Shown here in pieces: positions 17,167 to 27,498 of a stretch of 64,000 nucleotides of DNA. The position numbers and the translations under genes are program-made. Below the pieces are notes generated by a model. That model made no database searches. It was not told the origin of the DNA and worked only from the letters and a program-made list of their open reading frames with translations. This DNA comes from Rugamonas rivuli. Its GTDB lineage: Bacteria > Pseudomonadota > Gammaproteobacteria > Burkholderiales > Burkholderiaceae_D. How positions within the stretch are numbered: the stretch's first letter is position 1; every line of letters starts with the position of its first letter. The stretch is from positions 1,116,001 through 1,180,000 of the forward strand of contig NZ_WHUF01000001.1 in NCBI RefSeq assembly GCF_009380165.1. Direction: 5' to 3'.

Positions 17167-17607
17167 TCAGGCTTCAGGCACTGACAGAAACTCCGGACCA
17201 TCCCATCCGTCCAGGTACTTGATAAGCCGATCATCGATGTCGACAACGCGGTGGCGGTAGAACAGGTGCATGGTCGGCCCAAGGCCGGTGGGCAGATCGC
17301 CGCCGCTGGCGCGGGCCGCCAAGCTGTTGGGCACAACCCGCATATCCAGGCGGTTGATGCCGAACATGGTCTCGCCGCACCCAGCGCAAAACGCCCGCGA
17401 CATCTGCTTGGCAGGATGCGCGAACGTGGTGACAGCCCCTTGGACTATACGCACGGAGGATGCCGGCCACGCCGTGGCCGACAACATCGGCGTTCCGTAG
17501 AAATCGCGGCATGAGCCGCAATGGCAGTTCGCCCGAGCCGCAGGCTCGCCACGCAATTCAATATGTACAGCACCGCACAGGCACTGTATGGAAATCGGTT
17601 CGGCCAT
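17167..17607 (-). CDS. GFA-family (CENP-V/Gfa-like) zinc-binding protein
   Basis: A 146-residue protein of the glutathione-dependent formaldehyde-activating (GFA) family. The zinc cysteines are visible in QCLCGAVHIEL, NCHCGSCRDFYG and FCAGCGETMF. Members bind zinc and were first linked to formaldehyde-glutathione adduct formation, but most have no proven activity. Single gene between the microcin-like operon and ppnN, same strand. Confidence 0.88.
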   Translation of the reverse strand: MAEPISIQCLCGAVHIELRGEPAARANCHCGSCRDFYGTPMLSATAWPASSVRIVQGAVTTFAHPAKQMSRAFCAGCGETMFGINRLDMRVVPNSLAARASGGDLPTGLGPTMHLFYRHRVVDIDDRLIKYLDGWDGPEFLSVPEA

Positions 17608-17662
17608 GATCGACTGAAGATGTCCGACGTCCGCGCAAGCTGCGCGCGGACGCCGGTTAGGG

Positions 17663-19033
17663 TTACTGGATCACCCGATAGCAAGGCGTGTACTGCTTAC
17701 CCGCCAGCTTCATGCGATGCTGCGATACGAAGGACGCCAGCAGCGCATCCATCGGCCCCATGATCCCCTTGTCGCCGTGGATCTCGAAGTGGCCGAACTT
17801 CTCGATCGCGCGTATGCCTTCGTCCTTGACGTTACCCGCCACCACGCCCGAAAACGCCCGGCGCAGATTCGCCGCCAGCAGGTGCACTTCCTGGTTCTTG
17901 TGCAGGCTCAGGTTGCGCATGTTCTCGTGCGTCGGCGCGAACGGATGCTGGAACTCCTGGTCGATCTTCAGGCCCCAATTGTAGTAGTAGGCGTCGCTGC
18001 GGGATTTGCGGAACTCGCGCACCTGCTTGATCCCCGCCTGCATCTCGCGCGCCACCAGCTCTGGATCGTCGATGATGATCTTGTAGCGCTGCTGCGCCTC
18101 TGGGCCCAGCGTATCGTGGATGAACTGGTTGATTTGCACGAAGTACTCGCGCGAAGTCTCAGGCCCGGTGAACACCAGCGGGAACGGAATGTCCGCATTA
18201 TCGGGATGCAGCAGGATGCCCAGGATATAAAGGATCTCCTCGGCCGTCCCCGCGCCGCCCGGGAACACGACGATGCCATGGCCGGTGCGCACGAACGCTT
18301 CCAGTCGCTTCTCGATATCCGGCATGATCACCAGCTCGTTGACGATGGGGTTGGGCGATTCCGCCGCGATGATGCCCGGCTCCGTGATCCCCAGATAGCG
18401 CCCCTTGTGCAAACGCTGCTTGGCGTGGCCGATGGTGGCGCCCTTCATCGGGCCCTTCATCGCGCCCGGGCCGCAGCCGGTGCAGATATCCAGGTCGCGC
18501 AAGCCCATTTGATAGCCGACTTCCTTCGAGTAGTTATACTCGGCGCGGTTGATCGAATGCCCGCCCCAGCACACCACCAGGTTCGGATTGAGCATAGGTT
18601 TGAGCACCCCGGCGTTGCGCAGGATGTGGAACACCGAGTCGGTGATGCCTTCGGTACTGCCCATGTCGAACTTCGGATTGTCGCTCACCTCATTGCTGAC
18701 GAAGACGATATCGCGCAGCACCGCGAACAGGTGCTCATGGATCCCCTTGATCATCTTGCCGTCGACGAAAGCGATCGCCGGCGCTCCCTTGATATCGAGC
18801 TTGATGCCCCGCTCGCGCTGCACAATGCTGATGTCAAACGACTTGTATCGTTCCAGTAGTTCCTTTCCATCGTCGATCGTGCTGCCGCAATTGAGCACCG
18901 CCAGTGCGCAATTGCGGAAGATGTTATAGAGGCCGCCCTGGCTAGTGTCGAGCAGCTTGTTCACTTCCGCCTTCGAAAGCACTTCCAGATGGCCTTCGGG
19001 TGAAATCAGGGTATCGACAACGTCATGTTCCAT
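17663..19033 (-). CDS. ppnN: Pyrimidine/purine nucleotide 5'-monophosphate nucleosidase (LOG family, PpnN)
   Basis: A 456-residue protein, matching PpnN/YgdH length (about 454). The central LOG/Rossmann domain has VFPGGAGTAEEILYILGIL, the hallmark PGGxGTxxE motif. The N-terminal DUF4478-like and C-terminal DUF3412-like regions typical of PpnN are present. It cleaves nucleoside monophosphates to base and ribose 5-phosphate; in E. coli it is regulated by (p)ppGpp. The ATG at 19033 (MEHDVVDTLISPEG) is chosen over the frame start at 19174 because it fits the family N-terminus. Confidence 0.93.
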   Translation of the reverse strand: MEHDVVDTLISPEGHLEVLSKAEVNKLLDTSQGGLYNIFRNCALAVLNCGSTIDDGKELLERYKSFDISIVQRERGIKLDIKGAPAIAFVDGKMIKGIHEHLFAVLRDIVFVSNEVSDNPKFDMGSTEGITDSVFHILRNAGVLKPMLNPNLVVCWGGHSINRAEYNYSKEVGYQMGLRDLDICTGCGPGAMKGPMKGATIGHAKQRLHKGRYLGITEPGIIAAESPNPIVNELVIMPDIEKRLEAFVRTGHGIVVFPGGAGTAEEILYILGILLHPDNADIPFPLVFTGPETSREYFVQINQFIHDTLGPEAQQRYKIIIDDPELVAREMQAGIKQVREFRKSRSDAYYYNWGLKIDQEFQHPFAPTHENMRNLSLHKNQEVHLLAANLRRAFSGVVAGNVKDEGIRAIEKFGHFEIHGDKGIMGPMDALLASFVSQHRMKLAGKQYTPCYRVIQ

Positions 19034-19300
19034 GATGCGTAAATCCTTATTCAAATTCGATGCATTCCGATGCATTACAGGTAAGCCTGCAGTGCCAATA
19101 TACGACAAACCGGAAGATTTTGGGGCGGAGATTGCCATAGCAGGAAAGTACATATTTATTAGCACAAAAGACATATCTTTGCAGGCAGGCCATCAAAATG
19201 TACGGCCGGAGCGATTTGTAGATTAAAATGGCGCCCAATTTGGCTCCCCACGAGGGAACCCGAGACACTTTTCATAGATCATAAAATTAGGAGAAGCCGC

Positions 19301-20800
19301 ATGAGCGGTGCTACCACCACCAATACGGAAGTCGCTATTCCCGAATTCAAGCAGATCATGGGCCACCCTGCTCCGCTGTGGATGTTGTTCATGACCGAGT
19401 TCTGGGAGCGTTTCGCGTTCTACGGCATACGTTGGGCTTTGGTGCTCTACGTCGTGGCGCAGTTCTACAATGGCGACCCCTCCGGTGAGGCCCCTGCAAA
19501 CCTGATTTACGGCTCCTATCTGGCCGTGGTCTATGCCGCCGCGCTGTTCGGCGGCTACATCGCCGACCGCGTGTTGGGCTATCAGCGCTCCATCCTCGTC
19601 GGCGCGTCCTTCATGGCGGCCGGCCTGTTCATGATCGCGCTCCCTAATCAGACTGTGTTCCAACTCGGCCTGGCCACCATCATCGTCGGTAACGGCATGT
19701 TCAAACCGAACATCTCGACCATGGTCGGCAAGCTGTATAGCGCCGCCGACACCCGTCGCGACTCCGGCTTCACCATCTTCTACATGGGCATCAACTCGGG
19801 CGCGATGGTCGCACCGGTGCTGACCGAGTGGCTGGCGACCGCCATCTTCGGCTCCAACGGCATGCCTGCTTATAAAGTGGTGTTCATGTCCGCCGGCGTC
19901 GGCATGCTGATCTCCCTGGTGTGGTTCTTCATCGGCCGCCGCAAGCTGCAAGGCATTGGAGCTCCGGATGCATCGAACTCCGACCCGAAACGCGTGCTGT
20001 ACGTGGTTCTGGGCTCGTTCTGCGTGATCCCTGTGGTCTACTTCCTGCTGGCTGCCGGCGCGCAGAACCTGCAGATCGTGCTGTCGGCGCTGTTCATCCT
20101 GCTGTCGATCATGCTGCTGGTCGAAGGTATCAAGAACGGCAAGGTAGCCCGCGACAAGGTCATCGCCATGCTGCTGATCTTCTTCTTCAACATCATGTTC
20201 TGGATGTTCTTCGAACAGGCAGGCAGCTCGTTCACCTTCCTGGCCGATAAGATCGTCGACCGCCAGATGTTCAACTGGACCTTCCCGGTTGCCTGGTTCC
20301 AGACCGTGAACTCGCTGGCCATCATCTCCTGCGCTCCGATCATCGCGTTCATCTGGGTCGCCATGCGCAACAAGAACCCGTCGATCCCGCGTAAATTCGG
20401 CCTGGGCCTGCTGTTCAACGGCGCCGCTTTCGGCCTGCTGATGTTCGCGCTGTCGTCGCTGGTCAGCATCGACAACCACATTCCGTTCTGGACCCTGTTC
20501 ATGGTCTACGTGCTGCAATCGATCGGTGAGCTGTGCCTGTCGCCTATCGGCCTGTCGATGGTGACCAAGCTGGCCCCTACCCGCCTGGTTGGCCTGGGCA
20601 TGGGCGGCTGGTTCCTGTCTACCGGTATCGGCAACAACCTGTCGGGCATCTTCGCTTCGGCAGTCAGCGGCGAGAGCGGCATGTCGGTGACGTCGGCGCT
20701 GTCCGGCTACACCTTCGGCTTCTGGTCGCTGATGGCTGGCGGCGCGCTGCTGTTCCTGATCGCTCCGCTGATCCAGAAGCTGATGCACGGCGTGAAGTAA
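19301..20800 (+). CDS. POT-family proton-dependent oligopeptide transporter
   Basis: A 499-residue inner-membrane protein with about 12 to 14 hydrophobic segments. The proton-coupling motif ExxERF is seen in MTEFWERFAFYGIRWAL, followed by GGYIADRVLGYQRSI. It imports di- and tripeptides with protons. A TTAGGAGAAG sequence precedes the ATG. It is monocistronic, divergent from ppnN, and ends at a strong terminator shared with glpD. Confidence 0.93.
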   Translation: MSGATTTNTEVAIPEFKQIMGHPAPLWMLFMTEFWERFAFYGIRWALVLYVVAQFYNGDPSGEAPANLIYGSYLAVVYAAALFGGYIADRVLGYQRSILVGASFMAAGLFMIALPNQTVFQLGLATIIVGNGMFKPNISTMVGKLYSAADTRRDSGFTIFYMGINSGAMVAPVLTEWLATAIFGSNGMPAYKVVFMSAGVGMLISLVWFFIGRRKLQGIGAPDASNSDPKRVLYVVLGSFCVIPVVYFLLAAGAQNLQIVLSALFILLSIMLLVEGIKNGKVARDKVIAMLLIFFFNIMFWMFFEQAGSSFTFLADKIVDRQMFNWTFPVAWFQTVNSLAIISCAPIIAFIWVAMRNKNPSIPRKFGLGLLFNGAAFGLLMFALSSLVSIDNHIPFWTLFMVYVLQSIGELCLSPIGLSMVTKLAPTRLVGLGMGGWFLSTGIGNNLSGIFASAVSGESGMSVTSALSGYTFGFWSLMAGGALLFLIAPLIQKLMHGVK

Positions 20801-20820
20801 GCGCTTTACGCTCCAATAAA

Positions 20821-20854
20821 AACGGCGCCTCGATTTTGGGGGCGCCGTTTTTTT
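20821..20854. terminator. Terminator between the convergent POT transporter and glpD genes
   Basis: AACGGCGCC (20821-20829) pairs with GGCGCCGTT (20841-20849), followed by a run of T to 20854; A-rich sequence on the left lets it work for glpD too. Confidence 0.88.
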
Positions 20855-22397
20855 ATGCCGCTTGCTTGTACTGGAAGGGGTTCGCCCCTAACCAGACTTG
20901 CAGCTTATCGCCGGTATCCGGCGGCAGGTGCAGGCCAAGCTTGGAGCGCCGCCACAGGATATCCTGCGCGGTGCGCGCCCATTCGTAGCGGCGCAGGTAT
21001 TCCACTTCCGCCGCGTACAGGCCCGGCGCGATCTCTTCGCCCATCGCGGCGATATCTTCCTTCTTCCCGAGCAGCGTGTGGATGCGGGTGCCGTAGGCGC
21101 GGGCGTAGCGCGCCACCAGCAACGGCGGCAGCCAGCTGTAGCGACCCTGCACGTTGCGCACCCAGTTGTCGAACTCCAGCACCGAGCGGTTCTGCGGCTC
21201 GGCGCCGAACAGGTCTCCGCCCGGCAGGCAGGCGTTGTGGGTCCAGGCGCCGTGGCGGTTGCCCAGCGCCTTGGCTATCTGGTCGACCGCCTCCTCGGCC
21301 AGTTTGCGGAAGGTGGTGATCTTGCCGCCGAAGACGCTCAGCATCGGCGGGCCTTCGCTGTCGACTTCCAGCCTGTAGTCGCGCGTGACCGCCTTGGCGT
21401 CGGCGCCGTCTTCCACCAGCGGCCGCACGCCCGAATAGGTCCACACCACGTCGGCCGGAGCTATCGGCTTGACGAAGTACTGGCTGGCCAGCCCGCACAG
21501 GTAGGCGATTTCGTCTTCGCTGATGGCGACCTGGCCGGCGTCGCCCTGGTAATCGAGGTCGGTGGTGCCGATCAGCGTGAAGTCGCGCTCATACGGAATC
21601 GCGAACACGATACGGCCGTCCGGGTGCTGGAAGATGTAGGCATTGTCATGCTCGAAGATGCGCTTGACGATGATATGGCTGCCCTTGATGAGCCGCAGCT
21701 TGCCCCGGCCCTCTTTCGGCAGCGCCGAGTGCAGGAAGTCCGCCGTCCACGGCCCGGCCGCGTTGACCACGTAGCGCGCGTTGACGCGAAAATCACCGCA
21801 GCCGCTCTTGTGCAGCGACGCTTCCCAGCCGCCCGCCTTGCGCGCCAGCGTGCTGCACACGGTCTGGGTCAAGATGGTGGCGCCTTTTTCGCAGGCGTCG
21901 ATGGCGTTCAGCACCACCAGCCGCGCATCGTCGACCCAGCCATCCGAATAGATAAAGCCGCGCTGGAACTCCGGCTTGAGCGGCTTGCCAGCAGCATGCG
22001 TGCGCAGGTTGATGCCGGCCGATGCGGGCAGCAGCTCGCGCTTGGCCAGCAGGTCGTACAGCATCAGGCCGGCCCGTATCATCAGCGCGGGACGCTGGCT
22101 GGGCGCGTGCGGCATCACGAAGCGCAGCGGCCACATGATGTGCGGTGCGGCGCGCAGCAGCACCTCGCGCTCGATCAGCGCCTTGCGCACCAGGTTGAAT
22201 TCGTAGTACTCCAGATAGCGCAGGCCGCCGTGTATCAGCTTGGTGGAGGCCGACGAGGTGTGCGAGGCCAGGTCGTCCTTCTCGCACAGCACCACCGACA
22301 GCCCCCGCCCCGCCGCGTCGCGCGCGATGCCCGCGCCGTTGATGCCGCCCCCTACGATGAGGACGTCGCAATCGAGAGTGTGCTGCGGTTCCGCCAT
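20853..22397 (-). CDS. glpD: Aerobic glycerol-3-phosphate dehydrogenase
   Basis: A 514-residue FAD enzyme. The dinucleotide-binding motif is VLIVGGGINGAGIARDAAG, followed by SSASTKLIHGGLRYLEYYEF, typical of GlpD. It oxidises glycerol 3-phosphate to dihydroxyacetone phosphate at the inner membrane, passing electrons to quinone. The ATG at 22397 fits the family N-terminus; an in-frame ATG at 22433 is possible. No other glp gene is adjacent. Confidence 0.94.
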   Translation of the reverse strand: MAEPQHTLDCDVLIVGGGINGAGIARDAAGRGLSVVLCEKDDLASHTSSASTKLIHGGLRYLEYYEFNLVRKALIEREVLLRAAPHIMWPLRFVMPHAPSQRPALMIRAGLMLYDLLAKRELLPASAGINLRTHAAGKPLKPEFQRGFIYSDGWVDDARLVVLNAIDACEKGATILTQTVCSTLARKAGGWEASLHKSGCGDFRVNARYVVNAAGPWTADFLHSALPKEGRGKLRLIKGSHIIVKRIFEHDNAYIFQHPDGRIVFAIPYERDFTLIGTTDLDYQGDAGQVAISEDEIAYLCGLASQYFVKPIAPADVVWTYSGVRPLVEDGADAKAVTRDYRLEVDSEGPPMLSVFGGKITTFRKLAEEAVDQIAKALGNRHGAWTHNACLPGGDLFGAEPQNRSVLEFDNWVRNVQGRYSWLPPLLVARYARAYGTRIHTLLGKKEDIAAMGEEIAPGLYAAEVEYLRRYEWARTAQDILWRRSKLGLHLPPDTGDKLQVWLGANPFQYKQAA

Positions 22398-22594
22398 GTC
22401 TTCCCCGGTAATAAAGCGTGAGTAAAGCGTCATTGAGTCGAATATCTGTTACGTTACGACAAAATCACCAATAGTCATAGAGCTGAGTGACCATATTTGC
22501 ATAAAAAACCACTTTTCCGCCCCGTTTGATTTAAGAGTGCCCAAATTTTGTTGGTCTATAATCGCGCCTACCAATGCTACCGTGAGACTACGCC

Positions 22595-24931
22595 TTGACT
22601 GCTTCCCCCACTGTTTTGTCCAAATGGCTGACCCGCCGCAACGCCATCCGCGGCTTCGTCCTGGCCGGCGTCGCCGCGCTGATCGCCGGCGGCCTGCTGC
22701 TGGCCTACATGCTGCTGTACGTTGCGCCCAACCTGCCGTCGCTGGAAGTCATCACGGATTACCGGCCCAAGATCCCGCTGCGCATCTACACCGCCGACAA
22801 CGCCCTGATCGGCGAATTCGGCGAGGAGCACCGCGATTTCGTGCCGATCAAGGACATTCCGGAGATGATGAAGAAGTCCGTGCTGGCGATCGAGGACAAG
22901 CGCTTCTACGAGCATAACGGCATCGACTGGCGCCGCGCCCTCGGCGCCGCGCGCGCCAACCTGGGCGGCGCCATGCGCCAGGGCGGCTCCACCATCACCA
23001 TGCAGGTGGCGCGCAACTTCTTCCTCACCCGGGAGAAATTCTACGGCCGCAAACTCAATGAGGTCATGCTGGCCTTTAAGATCGAGGCAACGCTCAGCAA
23101 GGAGCAGATCCTTGAGCTGTATATGAACCAGATCTACCTCGGCCAGCGCTCGTTCGGCTTCGGCGCGGCTTCGCAGGTCTACTTCGGCAAATCGCTGAAG
23201 GATCTGGATATCGCCGAAATGGCGATGCTGGCCGGCCTGCCGCAGAACCCGGCCCGCCACAACCCGGCCGTCAACCCCAAGCGCGCCAAGCAACGCCAGC
23301 ACGTGGTGCTGAAGTCGATGCGCGACCTGGACTACATCACCGAAGAGCAGTACCAGAAGGCGCTGCATGAAACCCTGCACGTCAGCCATCGCGGCCAGGA
23401 GTTCGACACCCACGCCGAGTACGTGGCCGAACTGGCGCGCCAGGTGGTGTACGCCCAATTTAAAGAGGACTCGTACACCAAGGGCATCAGCGTCTACACC
23501 ACGATCCTGAAGGCCGACCAGAACGCGGCCTACGAATCGGTGCGCCGCAATGTGCTGAACTACGACCAGCGCCACGGCTATCGCGGCCCGGAAGCCTTCA
23601 TCACACTGCCGGCCGGCGAGGAGGAACGCGACGACGCCATCGAGGACGCGCTGCAACGCCGCCCGAGCAGCGACCGCCTGATCCCGGCCGTGGTGCTGGA
23701 CGTCGGCGCCAAGTCGGTGAAGGTGCAGAACCCGTCGGGCGAAGAGATCACCATCAGCGGCGACGGCCTGCGCCTGGCCGCCAGCGCGCTGACCGACAAG
23801 GCCAAGGACAACGTGCGCCTGCGTCCCGGCGCGGTGATCCGCATCATGCAGGAGAAGAACGGCTGGAGCATCTCGCAGGTGCCGCAAGTGGCGGCGGCCT
23901 TCGTGTCCATCGATTCGGTGACGGGCGGCTATCACGCCATGGTCGGCGGTTTCGACTACAACCTGCAAAAGTTCAACCACGTCACGCAGGCCTGGCGCCA
24001 GCCGGGTTCCTCGATCAAGCCGTTCGTGTATTCGGCGGCGCTGGAAAAAGGCTTCTCGCCGGCGACGCTGATCAACGACGTGCCGCTGGACCTGACCGGC
24101 GCCGAAACCGGCAACGAGGCATGGAGTCCTAAAAACGACGACGGCAAATTCGACGGCCCGATCACCATGCGTACCGCGCTGGCGGAATCGAAGAACGTGG
24201 CGTCGGTGCGCATCCTGCGTTCGATCACGGTGCCGTACGCGCACAACTACCTGGGCAAGTTCGGCTTCGACCTGGCCAAGCATCCGAAGAACCTGACCAT
24301 GGCGCTGGGCACCGGCTCGGTGACGCCGGCGCAGCTGGTGGGCGCGTACTCGGTGTTCGCCAACGGCGGCTACACTGTCGAGCCCTATCTGATCGCGAAG
24401 ATCGTCGATGGCAGCGGCAAGATCATCTCCGAAGCCAAGCCGCGCACGACGCTGCCGGACGACGCCCGCGTGATCGATCCGCGCAACGCCTTCGTCACCG
24501 ACAGCATGCTGCGCCAGGTGACGCGCACCGGCACCGGCGCCGCCGTGGCCCGCCTGGGCCGCCCTGACCTGGCCGGCAAGACCGGCACCTCCAGCGACGC
24601 GGTGGACGGCTGGTTCGCCGGCTACGGCGGCGGCATCGTCGCGGTGTCGTGGATGGGCTACGACGATTCGAAATCGTTGGGCGGCAAGGAGTTCGGCTCC
24701 AGCGTGGCGCTGCCGATCTGGATCGACTACATGAAGGTGGCGCTGCAAGGCCGCCCTGCGCAGGAGCGCCAGGTACCGGCGGGATTGACGCAGGTGGACG
24801 GCGAGTGGCTGTTCGACGAGTTCATGGGCGATGCCGCGCGCCACACGCTGGACATGGACGACGCCGCGCCTGGCGCGGAGAACGTGGCGCCTCAGCCGGC
24901 TGGCGCCACGCCTCCGCCGCCGACCAATTAA
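22595..24931 (+). CDS. mrcA: Penicillin-binding protein 1A (bifunctional glycosyltransferase/transpeptidase)
   Basis: A 778-residue class A PBP. A single N-terminal membrane helix (about 20-43) is followed by a GT51 domain (AIEDKRFYEHNGIDWRRALG, GGSTITMQVARNFFL) and a transpeptidase domain with the serine motif SSIKP, a later SxN motif and KTGTSS. It polymerises and cross-links peptidoglycan. The reading frame opens with TTG at 22595; no better ATG exists. A TATAAT at 22557-22562 is a possible -10. The tail is rich in Ala and Pro. Confidence 0.95.
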   Translation: MTASPTVLSKWLTRRNAIRGFVLAGVAALIAGGLLLAYMLLYVAPNLPSLEVITDYRPKIPLRIYTADNALIGEFGEEHRDFVPIKDIPEMMKKSVLAIEDKRFYEHNGIDWRRALGAARANLGGAMRQGGSTITMQVARNFFLTREKFYGRKLNEVMLAFKIEATLSKEQILELYMNQIYLGQRSFGFGAASQVYFGKSLKDLDIAEMAMLAGLPQNPARHNPAVNPKRAKQRQHVVLKSMRDLDYITEEQYQKALHETLHVSHRGQEFDTHAEYVAELARQVVYAQFKEDSYTKGISVYTTILKADQNAAYESVRRNVLNYDQRHGYRGPEAFITLPAGEEERDDAIEDALQRRPSSDRLIPAVVLDVGAKSVKVQNPSGEEITISGDGLRLAASALTDKAKDNVRLRPGAVIRIMQEKNGWSISQVPQVAAAFVSIDSVTGGYHAMVGGFDYNLQKFNHVTQAWRQPGSSIKPFVYSAALEKGFSPATLINDVPLDLTGAETGNEAWSPKNDDGKFDGPITMRTALAESKNVASVRILRSITVPYAHNYLGKFGFDLAKHPKNLTMALGTGSVTPAQLVGAYSVFANGGYTVEPYLIAKIVDGSGKIISEAKPRTTLPDDARVIDPRNAFVTDSMLRQVTRTGTGAAVARLGRPDLAGKTGTSSDAVDGWFAGYGGGIVAVSWMGYDDSKSLGGKEFGSSVALPIWIDYMKVALQGRPAQERQVPAGLTQVDGEWLFDEFMGDAARHTLDMDDAAPGAENVAPQPAGATPPPPTN

Positions 24932-24942
24932 ATTTAAAAACC

Positions 24943-26640
24943 ATGTCCGATCACCACTGGAAAAAAATACGCGATGTTGCGCGCTCCCTGTTTAAGACCG
25001 CACCCGCGCCAGAACACGCCGACGCCGACTTGAATCTTCAGGTTGCGCAAAACCTGTTTAGCCAGGCAGTCAAACTGGGGCAGACAGGGAAGATCGATGA
25101 CGAAATCTCCATCTATGACGACCTGGTTCGCCGCTTCGGCGACAGATCCGAACATGAGCTGATCGGCGTGCTGGCGCGCGGTTTGTGCAACAAGGAGGCG
25201 CTGCTGGGCAGTCTGGGGCGGTTCGACGAGCAATTGGCGGCGTTTGACGACATTGAACGACGCTTTGCACGCTTTCCGCTGCAGTCCCCCTTCGGTGAAA
25301 TCACAGCGAAGAATTTGCTGAGGAAAAGCCAGACGCTCAGGCAACTGGGCCGCTTCAACGAAGAAATCGCCGCTCTCGCCGAATTCGATCAGCGCTATGC
25401 CCGCGAGCCTTTTCCGGCGCTGCGCCAAATGGTGGGTGCCTGCCTGCTGGACAAGGGCGTCGCCCTGGCGCGCCTGAACCGGTTTGAAGATGAACTGGCC
25501 GTCTATGATGAATTCATCGAGCGTTATGGGCAAGATTCCACGCTGGAGATACGCAAGCTGTTGTGCATTGTGTTCAACAACAAAGGCCTGCGCCTGGAAG
25601 CCCTGGCCAGGCCGGAAGCCCAGATCGCCCATTGCGACGAGATCACCCGGCGCTACCGGGACGACGCCGCCACAATGGAAAAAGAACTGGTGGCATTCAG
25701 CCTGCTCAGAAAAGCAAACAGCCTGCATGCCCTGCAGCAGATTGATGCCGCCAGCGCCACCCTGGGCGACATCGCGCAGCGCTTCGGCGCCAGCGAACAG
25801 ACGGCATTGCGCGAACTGGTCGCACAGGCACTGCACCAGCAAGGGCTATTGCTGGCCAACGCGGGGAAATTCGATGAGGCGGCCACCGCTGCGGATGGCG
25901 TCGCGCGCCACGCAGGCCCGCACGCCGCTTTGGGTTTGCGCGTCAAGATAGCGAGCGGCCTGATAGGCAAAGGCTCCAAGCTGGCGGCCGTGGGCCAGAT
26001 AGCCGAAGGACTCGCCGTCTACGACGAGATCGTCGCGCGCTTCGGCGACGACCCCGCGCCGCCACTGCGTGAAAAATTGGCGCGGGCGCTGTTCAACCGC
26101 GGACTATTGTTCTCTCAACTGGATCGCGCCGAGGAGGCGATCGCCTCCCACGACGATCTGCACCGCCGCTTTGCCGACGATCCCTCGCCAGCCTTGCGCG
26201 AAATCGTCGTCATGGATTTATTGAACAAGAGCGCCAATCTGCTCAAGTTGCAACAGGCAGACAGCGCCCTGCTCATCTTCGCGGAAGTCGATCAACGCTA
26301 CGGGCAGGATGAAGACCCCAAGCTGCGCGTGCATGTCGCCTCCAGCCTGTTCAAAAAGGGCCGGCTATCGAACCTCCTGGGCCGGCAGGATCAGGCCATC
26401 GCGGCGTATGCCGATCTTGACCAGCGTTTTGCGCACGACAATGTACCGGAAATACGCAGCATGGTCGCCGACAGCAGCGTCGAACACGCCAAGATATTGG
26501 AAGGCCGGGGGATGGCAACGGAAGCCCGCGCGATCTACCACACGATTGTTCACCGCTACGCGCAAGACCCGGCCCCCGGCATGCGTCAATTGGTCGCATG
26601 GATCAAGGCGCTGCCGCATACGCCGGGCGGCAACGCCTGA
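24943..26640 (+). CDS. Tetratricopeptide-like repeat protein with about twelve 43-residue repeats
   Basis: A 565-residue, probably cytoplasmic protein built almost wholly of repeats about 43 residues long. Each carries an anchor such as RRFGDRSEHELIG, QRYAREPFPALRQ, ARFGDDPAPPLRE or HRYAQDPAPGMRQ, followed by two helices with NKG/NRG and LxRxDEAxAxYDD patterns. About twelve anchors can be counted. It is a scaffold for protein contacts. It starts 11 bases after mrcA, so it may be co-transcribed; a link to the cell wall is speculative. It ends one base from the convergent TetR gene. Confidence 0.85.
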   Translation: MSDHHWKKIRDVARSLFKTAPAPEHADADLNLQVAQNLFSQAVKLGQTGKIDDEISIYDDLVRRFGDRSEHELIGVLARGLCNKEALLGSLGRFDEQLAAFDDIERRFARFPLQSPFGEITAKNLLRKSQTLRQLGRFNEEIAALAEFDQRYAREPFPALRQMVGACLLDKGVALARLNRFEDELAVYDEFIERYGQDSTLEIRKLLCIVFNNKGLRLEALARPEAQIAHCDEITRRYRDDAATMEKELVAFSLLRKANSLHALQQIDAASATLGDIAQRFGASEQTALRELVAQALHQQGLLLANAGKFDEAATAADGVARHAGPHAALGLRVKIASGLIGKGSKLAAVGQIAEGLAVYDEIVARFGDDPAPPLREKLARALFNRGLLFSQLDRAEEAIASHDDLHRRFADDPSPALREIVVMDLLNKSANLLKLQQADSALLIFAEVDQRYGQDEDPKLRVHVASSLFKKGRLSNLLGRQDQAIAAYADLDQRFAHDNVPEIRSMVADSSVEHAKILEGRGMATEARAIYHTIVHRYAQDPAPGMRQLVAWIKALPHTPGGNA

Positions 26641-26641
26641 A

Positions 26642-27322
26642 TTACACGGCCAGATAGCCGCGCATCATGCGCACGGCGCTATCGGCAAACTGGTCCGGGC
26701 TGATATCCGCAGCCCGGTACTTCCAGCGTTTGACGTACCAGTCCTGGAACATCGCCATGACGTGGGCGGCCAGCAGTTCCGGGCTGCCTTCGGGACGCTG
26801 CGGAATCTGCGCGATCACCCCGGCGAACAAGGCCTGCACATACAGCTCCGATTCCTTGGCCGTGGTGCGCTGCGCCGCCTGCAGCACGCGCGAATCCATG
26901 AAGACGAAATAAAACCAAGGCTGCAGAATCTCGGACACGTAGATCGATGCGCGCATCAGCGCTTCCAGCTTGTCCAGCGGTTCGGTGATATCGGTGAACA
27001 GGCGCGGCATCTCCAGCGTGGCGTGGCGCACCACGTCTTCTATCATCTCCGCCAGCTGGTCCTTGCTGCTGATGTATCCGTACAAACCGCCCATCGACAG
27101 GCCGGTTTCCTGGCACAGGTCGCGCAGGTTCATGGCGCGGAAGCCGACATCGTTGGCAAGCTTGAAGGTGGCGCGGAAGATGCGCTCCAGGTTTTCCAGC
27201 GCCGGCTTGCGGCGCTTGACGGTGATGCGCTCAGCGTTGTGGTCGAGCAGATACGCCCAGATATTGGCGCCGTCCAGCGGCGTCATCGCCTGAAATTGTT
27301 GGAAGTCGAATCGCGCCCGCAA
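26642..27322 (-). CDS. TetR-family transcriptional regulator
   Basis: The helix-turn-helix is clear (ERIFRATFKLANDVGFRAMN, then LCQETGLSMGGLYGYISSKD), followed by a large C-terminal ligand domain. Start uncertain: TTG at 27322 has AAAGAGA five bases upstream and lies downstream of a TATAAT (minus strand, 27353-27358). ATG at 27286 lacks a ribosome site, and ATG at 27379 lies upstream of the promoter-like element. It is divergent from the lipase gene and could control it. Confidence 0.85.
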   Translation of the reverse strand: MRARFDFQQFQAMTPLDGANIWAYLLDHNAERITVKRRKPALENLERIFRATFKLANDVGFRAMNLRDLCQETGLSMGGLYGYISSKDQLAEMIEDVVRHATLEMPRLFTDITEPLDKLEALMRASIYVSEILQPWFYFVFMDSRVLQAAQRTTAKESELYVQALFAGVIAQIPQRPEGSPELLAAHVMAMFQDWYVKRWKYRAADISPDQFADSAVRMMRGYLAV

Positions 27323-27498
27323 GATAGTCTCTTTGTATGATTTTTGTAACCGATTATAGCCCAGGAAAACAACTGGCATCAGCGCCGCCGCAGATTGGCT
27401 CCCCAGGCCTAGCGTGCGGACTGCAAGGCCAACGCCCCGGTGCTACATTTTGCTGACCGGGGAAATACCCGGACCTCAAAATACAATCGGAGACTTCA

